NCBI GenBank assembly: GCA_036287865.1
Contig: CP126743.1
Span: 310,001 to 374,000 of the forward strand
Direction: 5' to 3'
Source of the DNA: Fluviibacter phosphoraccumulans_A
GTDB lineage: Bacteria > Pseudomonadota > Gammaproteobacteria > Burkholderiales > Rhodocyclaceae
Length of the DNA: 64,000 nucleotides
A program made the position numbers and the translations under genes. The notes beneath the pieces were generated by a model, which was not told the DNA's origin, did no database searches, and was given only the letters and a program-made list of their open reading frames with translations. Positions 61,492 through 64,000 of the stretch are shown here, piece after piece (position 1 is the first letter of the stretch; each line of letters begins with the position of its first letter).

Positions 61492-62778
61492 CTACGTTGA
61501 TTCTTTGTGCGTGGATGCATTTGCGACTTGCACTGCAAGCATGATAACGATTAACGCTGGCGGAAGCAAGAATCCATTGGTTATGCACAAGGTAAGGTAA
61601 CAGAGCATAAAGACGGGCGTTGTAATGCCAATCCACCGTATGTAAGGCTCTGTGGCTTTACGCAAATTCCAACTGGCTAAAATAAGCGTTACAAGCACTG
61701 CTAGGTAACTAATGAGTCCGATCCAGCCAGTTTCAAAAAGCAATTGCATAGCCAAATTGTGGGGATTGGTTTGGCCAGGTGCAAGAGAAAACCAGAATGC
61801 TTTGCGTTGAGCATAATGACTTGAGTCTGCTTTCCAAGCGTCGAGTAAGCCTGTTGCCTTAGCGACGGTTGGAATTTTTTGCCAGCCAGGTCCAAAGCCT
61901 AAAATTGGGCGCTGGCTGACGATTTCGGCTGTAGCTTGCCAGATAGGGTATCGATCAGACATGCCCTGAGCTTTTGAATAGCTTTCAGGTTTGAAGATCT
62001 CAACGTATCGGCGAACTTCGAGATTCGTTTTTGCAACCTCGATAACGCCAACGATGCTTATTGCAGCAACAACCGTTAAAGCAATTAGATGCTTGGGCTT
62101 CGCGTAGCGAATGAGCAGCAGTAAAGAGATGCCTAGTGTTGCCACCAGAAATGCGGTACGTATTCCAGAAATGAGCACGATGCCGTATGCGATCAAAACC
62201 CCAATAAGCAAAATAAGGCCAAGTTTGCTGCGGTTGAACCAGAAGAGAATTGAACCGAGTATTAAAGGAATATAAAGCCCAGCATCAACCGCAAAGTAAC
62301 TTACGTAGCGAGGTAAACCATTCTCCTCAAAATACTCAGGGTTTGAGTAAGGAGAAAAAATCCAAGGGTGGTTGATTGCCCCGTCCCAGAACGCTAATAG
62401 TGCTTTAGCCAAAAAACCAAGGCCGATACCGCCTACTAGAAACGTTATAAAGCGTTGGGCTTGCAGGGACGACCAGGAAAGAATGCTTATCGTTAAGATA
62501 AGCAGAGATGGAGAGAGGTATTCCTTCCGAAAGGCTGAAAGGCTCTCTGCGGAATAAGGGCTCGTTGCTGCGCTCAATCCGGTGATAGCCGTAAAGCAGC
62601 AGAGGGCAATGAATAAGGGGTTTCGCCACTTAAGCTGGGTGCGCTGTTGGTAGATTGCAATCAGCGCAAAAAGGAGGGATAGGCCAAGAAAGGTATAGCG
62701 CGCAGCCGGGGTATGCGGAATCGCGCAGAAAAAGAAGAAACTGCTGTACGCGAATGCAAGAAAGGGATACATGTTCAT
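61492..62778 (-). CDS. waaL: O-antigen ligase (WaaL-like)
   Basis: WaaL transfers undecaprenyl-linked O-antigen to lipid A-core in the periplasm. From ATG 62778 the protein has 428 residues, with about eleven hydrophobic segments and a large periplasmic loop (residues about 275-345) containing ILGFGPG and TNPHNLAMQLLFETGWIG, which hold the conserved Arg/His region of the Wzy_C family. Visibly AT-richer than upstream genes. Opposite in direction to the rest of the locus. A Wzy polymerase cannot be fully excluded. Confidence 0.82.
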   Translation of the reverse strand: MNMYPFLAFAYSSFFFFCAIPHTPAARYTFLGLSLLFALIAIYQQRTQLKWRNPLFIALCCFTAITGLSAATSPYSAESLSAFRKEYLSPSLLILTISILSWSSLQAQRFITFLVGGIGLGFLAKALLAFWDGAINHPWIFSPYSNPEYFEENGLPRYVSYFAVDAGLYIPLILGSILFWFNRSKLGLILLIGVLIAYGIVLISGIRTAFLVATLGISLLLLIRYAKPKHLIALTVVAAISIVGVIEVAKTNLEVRRYVEIFKPESYSKAQGMSDRYPIWQATAEIVSQRPILGFGPGWQKIPTVAKATGLLDAWKADSSHYAQRKAFWFSLAPGQTNPHNLAMQLLFETGWIGLISYLAVLVTLILASWNLRKATEPYIRWIGITTPVFMLCYLTLCITNGFLLPPALIVIMLAVQVANASTHKEST

Positions 62779-62900
62779 GGCAGACAATCTTTGTGAGGTC
62801 AGTAATTATACAGGACTTAGTTCAAAGTGATAGGCCAGTGTTGCCCATAAGCAAGGTGTATGATAGTTTAGTGCGTGGTGCGCTGCATTGGCAGGGGGGG

Positions 62901-62909
62901 TGTTATAAT
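62901..62909 (+). promoter_or_regulatory. extended -10 promoter of the rfb operon
   Basis: TGTTATAAT has the TGnTATAAT extended -10 form, 265 bp before rfbF. No good -35 is present. The resulting leader of about 260 bases carries the ops site. The whole 62779-63173 gap contains no gene. Confidence 0.65.
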
Positions 62910-63004
62910 TGCCCCAAATAATTTTATATAACCTAGCGAATTTTTAGGTTATTAAGCGGTTGTGAAGACTGGGCTGTGCCGTCATTTGGAAAAGTACGTG
63001 TAAT

Positions 63005-63020
63005 CCAAGGGCGGTAGCGT
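63005..63020 (+). promoter_or_regulatory. ops element (JUMPstart core)
   Basis: CCAAGGGCGGTAGCGT is identical over 16 bases to the core of the enterobacterial JUMPstart sequence and includes ops GGCGGTAGCGT (63010-63020). The ops DNA pauses RNA polymerase and recruits RfaH to suppress termination and aid translation in long LPS/capsule operons. It lies between the candidate promoter and rfbF. I infer RfaH-type control; rfaH itself is not in the window. Confidence 0.85.
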
Positions 63021-63099
63021 TGTAAAAAGCCGGGTCTTCTAGAAGAGTAAAGTGCTTGGCAGGTGTTGCCGGGCGGGCCGTTGGCGGTGGAATAGAGTG

Positions 63100-63119
63100 C
63101 CGCTAAACGACGTTAGCGG
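63100..63119 (+). other. leader hairpin upstream of rfbF
   Basis: Perfect 7-bp stem CCGCTAA/TTAGCGG with a 6-base loop, 54 bp before the rfbF start. No T-run follows; possible structured leader or attenuator element downstream of ops. Confidence 0.5.
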
Positions 63120-63173
63120 GCCAAAAATCTGTGATTATCTGTAGTTAAAACAATTTTAAATAGGTGCTTCTCT

Positions 63174-63944
63174 ATGAAGGCGGTCATTTTGGCGGGTGGT
63201 CTTGGAACTAGAATTGCAGAGGAGACGTCGACACGTCCTAAGCCAATGGTGGAGATAGGCAGTAAGCCTATTCTATGGCACATCATGAAGATTTACTCGG
63301 CGCACGGTGTCAATGAGTTTGTCATCTGCTGTGGTTATAAGGGCTACATGATTAAAGAGTACTTCGCCAACTATTTCCTTCATATGTCTGATGTCACGTA
63401 CAACCTTACAACAAACACTATGCAAGTCCACGAACAGTATGCGGAACCTTGGCGAGTTACGCTAGTGGATACTGGTGAAAACACCTTGACAGGTGGTCGA
63501 CTAAAGCGTGTAAGGCAATATCTAGGTCAGGATGATTTTTGTTTTACGTATGGTGATGGAGTTGGGAATGTGGATATTGGAAAATCCATTGAATTCCATA
63601 AATCCCACGGAAAGCTAGCTACCGTAACAGCTGTACAGCCACCTGGGAGATTTGGGGCACTTGGCTTGGATGGAAATACAGTTATGAGCTTTGTCGAGAA
63701 ACCGCATGGCGATGGTATGTATATTAATGGTGGCTTCTTTGTTCTAAACCCTAAGGTTATTGACTTGATTGAGGGAGATCAGACAGTTTGGGAGCAAAGG
63801 CCATTGGAAACGTTAGCAGCGAATGGCCAAATAAATGCTTTTAAGCATAATGGATTTTGGCAACCAATGGATACTCTTCGTGACAAGCAACTGCTTGAGG
63901 AATTGTGGGGGTCTGGAAAGGCGCCTTGGAAGGGTTGGGAATGA
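63174..63944 (+). CDS. rfbF: glucose-1-phosphate cytidylyltransferase
   Basis: RfbF makes CDP-glucose from glucose-1-phosphate and CTP, the first step to CDP-3,6-dideoxyhexoses such as abequose, paratose, tyvelose or related sugars. The 256-residue protein has the nucleotidyltransferase start LAGGLGTRIAEETSTRPKPM and ICCGYKGYMIKEYF, GVGNVDI, PPGRFGAL and FWQPMDTLRDKQ. Its stop overlaps the start of rfbG by four bases (ATGA). First gene after the ops leader; AT-richer than the core. Confidence 0.95.
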   Translation: MKAVILAGGLGTRIAEETSTRPKPMVEIGSKPILWHIMKIYSAHGVNEFVICCGYKGYMIKEYFANYFLHMSDVTYNLTTNTMQVHEQYAEPWRVTLVDTGENTLTGGRLKRVRQYLGQDDFCFTYGDGVGNVDIGKSIEFHKSHGKLATVTAVQPPGRFGALGLDGNTVMSFVEKPHGDGMYINGGFFVLNPKVIDLIEGDQTVWEQRPLETLAANGQINAFKHNGFWQPMDTLRDKQLLEELWGSGKAPWKGWE

Positions 63945-64000
63945 GCCCAGACTTTTGGAGTGGTAAACGAGTCCTTGTGACAGGGCATACTGGATTTAAA
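63941..64000 (+). CDS. rfbG: CDP-glucose 4,6-dehydratase, truncated by the window edge
   Basis: Only the first 20 codons are present: DFWSGKRVLVTGHTGFK, the start of a Rossmann-fold dehydratase with TGHTGF. Position directly after rfbF and the overlap of starts and stops identify it as the enzyme that converts CDP-glucose to CDP-4-keto-6-deoxyglucose. Confidence 0.85.
   Translation, partial: MSPDFWSGKRVLVTGHTGFK

Noticed and set aside
1..64000. CRISPR array or prophage
   Set aside because: No regularly spaced direct repeats, cas genes, integrase or phage structural genes were seen.

Overview
The window looks like a chromosomal segment of a betaproteobacterium. The evidence is the order hprK-ptsN-hpf-rpoN-lptB, the giant FAD/Fe-S oxidase (DUF3683 type) divergent from ilvA, the slt / NDUFA9-like / cca block, and UbiK-YifB(ComM)-TorF. 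By eye the base composition is moderately GC-rich; it becomes visibly AT-richer in the last 4 kb. It includes the replication origin region: mnmE-yidC-yidD-rnpA-rpmH run leftward and dnaA-dnaN-gyrB run rightward.

Layout. 1-3 kb: remains of ahpF, a flavoprotein gene and a small lipoprotein gene, all broken. 3-12.5 kb: the intact origin block. 12.6-16.7 kb: broken rsuA, an oxyR gene flanked by three parS sites, a HIT hydrolase, and two broken genes (a PliI-like lysozyme inhibitor and a metallo-beta-lactamase-fold hydrolase). 16.8-32.6 kb: metabolic and RNA-processing genes (DUF3683 oxidase, ilvA, formyl-THF cyclo-ligase, slt, cca, pteridine reductase-like, ttcA). 32.6-38.4 kb: hprK, ptsN, hpf, rpoN, lptB, recX and recA on the minus strand. 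38.5-41.3 kb: Rep-type helicase, cytochrome c5 and tRNA-Arg(CCG). 41.3-47.9 kb: a decayed stretch (WYL regulator, outer-membrane transporter-like protein, lipoprotein, comM, IS1595-family element, dacB) with intact ubiK and torF inside it. 48.3-64 kb: an LPS core and O-antigen locus with msbA, glycosyltransferases, two asparagine-synthase-like amidotransferases and an O-antigen ligase, followed by a JUMPstart/ops leader and the start of a CDP-hexose operon (rfbF, rfbG).

Two themes stand out. First, genome decay: twelve genes plus one IS transposase carry premature stops, frameshifts or deletions, while all the housekeeping and envelope genes, including a 3.85-kb one, are uninterrupted. This contrast argues for real pseudogene formation, as in a recently host-restricted lineage, rather than random sequencing error. 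Second, well-preserved regulatory DNA: a near-perfect sigma-54 promoter with NtrC-type sites upstream of torF, a parS cluster, a 25-bp palindrome over the likely recA promoter, and a 16/16 match to the core of the enterobacterial JUMPstart/ops sequence. I did not find an obviously new biological system. The strongest leads are the recA palindrome, the IS-mediated loss of the expected glnK-amtB genes behind torF, and the ops-led O-antigen operon.
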